Shown one piece after another: positions 4,909-5,120 of a DNA stretch of 5,120 nt (position 1 is the first letter of the stretch; the number at the start of each line of letters is the position of its first letter). Both the position numbers and the translations under genes were made by a program. The notes under the pieces are model-generated. The model had not been told where the DNA came from. It saw only the letters and a program-made list of their open reading frames with translations, and did not search any database. Source of the stretch: Syntrophaceae bacterium (lineage in GTDB: Bacteria > Desulfobacterota > Syntrophia > Syntrophales > UBA5619); NCBI GenBank assembly GCA_023249795.1, contig JAHFBU010000143.1, forward strand, positions 1-5,120, written 5' to 3'.

Positions 4909-5120
4909 ATGAGTGGGATGATCATCCGAAAACGCTTTCTCTTCAAGGGAACGGTCCAGGGGGTTGGCTTTCGTCCCTTCATCTGGCGGCAGGCGAGGGA
5001 AAACGATCTGGCCGGATTTGTCCGGAACCGTTCAGACGGCGTCGTCGCCGAGGTGGAAGGCTCCGCCCCGGCGGTTGCCCGCTTTCTGGAGCAGGTCGGA
5101 CGGAAACTTCCACCCTTGGC
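4909..5120 (+). CDS. hypF: HypF, carbamoyltransferase of cyanide synthesis, 5' part of gene
   Basis: Only the first 70 codons are in the window; the frame is open to the end. HypF uses carbamoyl phosphate and ATP to make the carbamoyl group that HypE turns into the cyanide ligands. What is visible is the N-terminal acylphosphatase-like domain: FKGTVQGVGFRPFIWRQA (12-29) with catalytic Arg22, then GFVRN (36-40) with catalytic Asn40, followed by SDGVVAEVEG. The full protein would be about 750 residues, with zinc fingers, YrdC-like and Kae1-like domains beyond the window. ATG 4909 (weak GGA 5 bases upstream) is chosen; ATG 4918, three codons later, is nearly as good, and neither has a strong ribosome site. 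The gene is separated from hypB by about 127 bases of repeat-rich DNA. A stand-alone acylphosphatase (about 90 residues) cannot be fully excluded, but the VQGVGFRPF form and the operon context favour HypF. Confidence 0.92.
   Translation, partial: MSGMIIRKRFLFKGTVQGVGFRPFIWRQARENDLAGFVRNRSDGVVAEVEGSAPAVARFLEQVGRKLPPL

Overview
This window is a [NiFe]-hydrogenase operon, all on the + strand. It runs from the 3' part of the catalytic large-subunit gene through a membrane cytochrome b gene, a dedicated maturation protease and the hyp accessory genes. The order is hyaB-type large subunit (5' cut by the window), hyaC-type cytochrome b, hyaD-type endopeptidase, hypA, hypC, hypD, hypB and hypF (3' cut by the window). 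The GC-rich sequence, short intergenic gaps, strong Shine-Dalgarno sites and a quinone-linked uptake-type hydrogenase suggest an anaerobic or facultative Gram-negative bacterium. A deltaproteobacterium (Desulfobacterota, Syntrophus/Geobacter-like) is my best guess, but that is inference from gene content and repeat style.

Bases 1-1692 encode the structural part: the C-terminal 336 residues of the large subunit and a four-helix, dihaem-type cytochrome b that would pass electrons from H2 oxidation to the quinone pool. The small subunit would be expected upstream. A strong intrinsic terminator (about 1716-1745) follows the cytochrome gene and separates the structural genes from the maturation genes.

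Bases 1757-3905 hold a tightly packed maturation block: the protease (Ni-dependent removal of a 15-residue tail from the large subunit), HypA (Ni delivery, Zn site), HypC and HypD (assembly scaffold for the Fe(CN)2CO unit). The protease/hypA pair overlaps by 8 bp and hypC/hypD by 14 bp. HypB (Ni-insertion GTPase) and the start of HypF (carbamoyltransferase that begins cyanide synthesis) follow. hypE is not seen and would be expected downstream.

The genes are textbook; the unusual parts are two non-coding insertions that break the hyp block. (1) Between hypD and hypB lies an approximately 175-bp imperfect palindrome (about 3916-4092). It has nested complementary arms, an internal hairpin and a possible 6-bp flanking duplication, and looks like a miniature non-autonomous mobile element or a large structured RNA. 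(2) Between hypB and hypF lies a cluster of GGGGA(C/T)A boxes with a perfect 16-bp tandem repeat that contains the hypB stop codon, an 8-bp palindrome and a long imperfect hairpin (4772-4874). It resembles REP/RAYT-type repeat debris. I see no tRNA, rRNA, CRISPR array or intact transposase gene, and no gene-free stretch longer than 300 bases.
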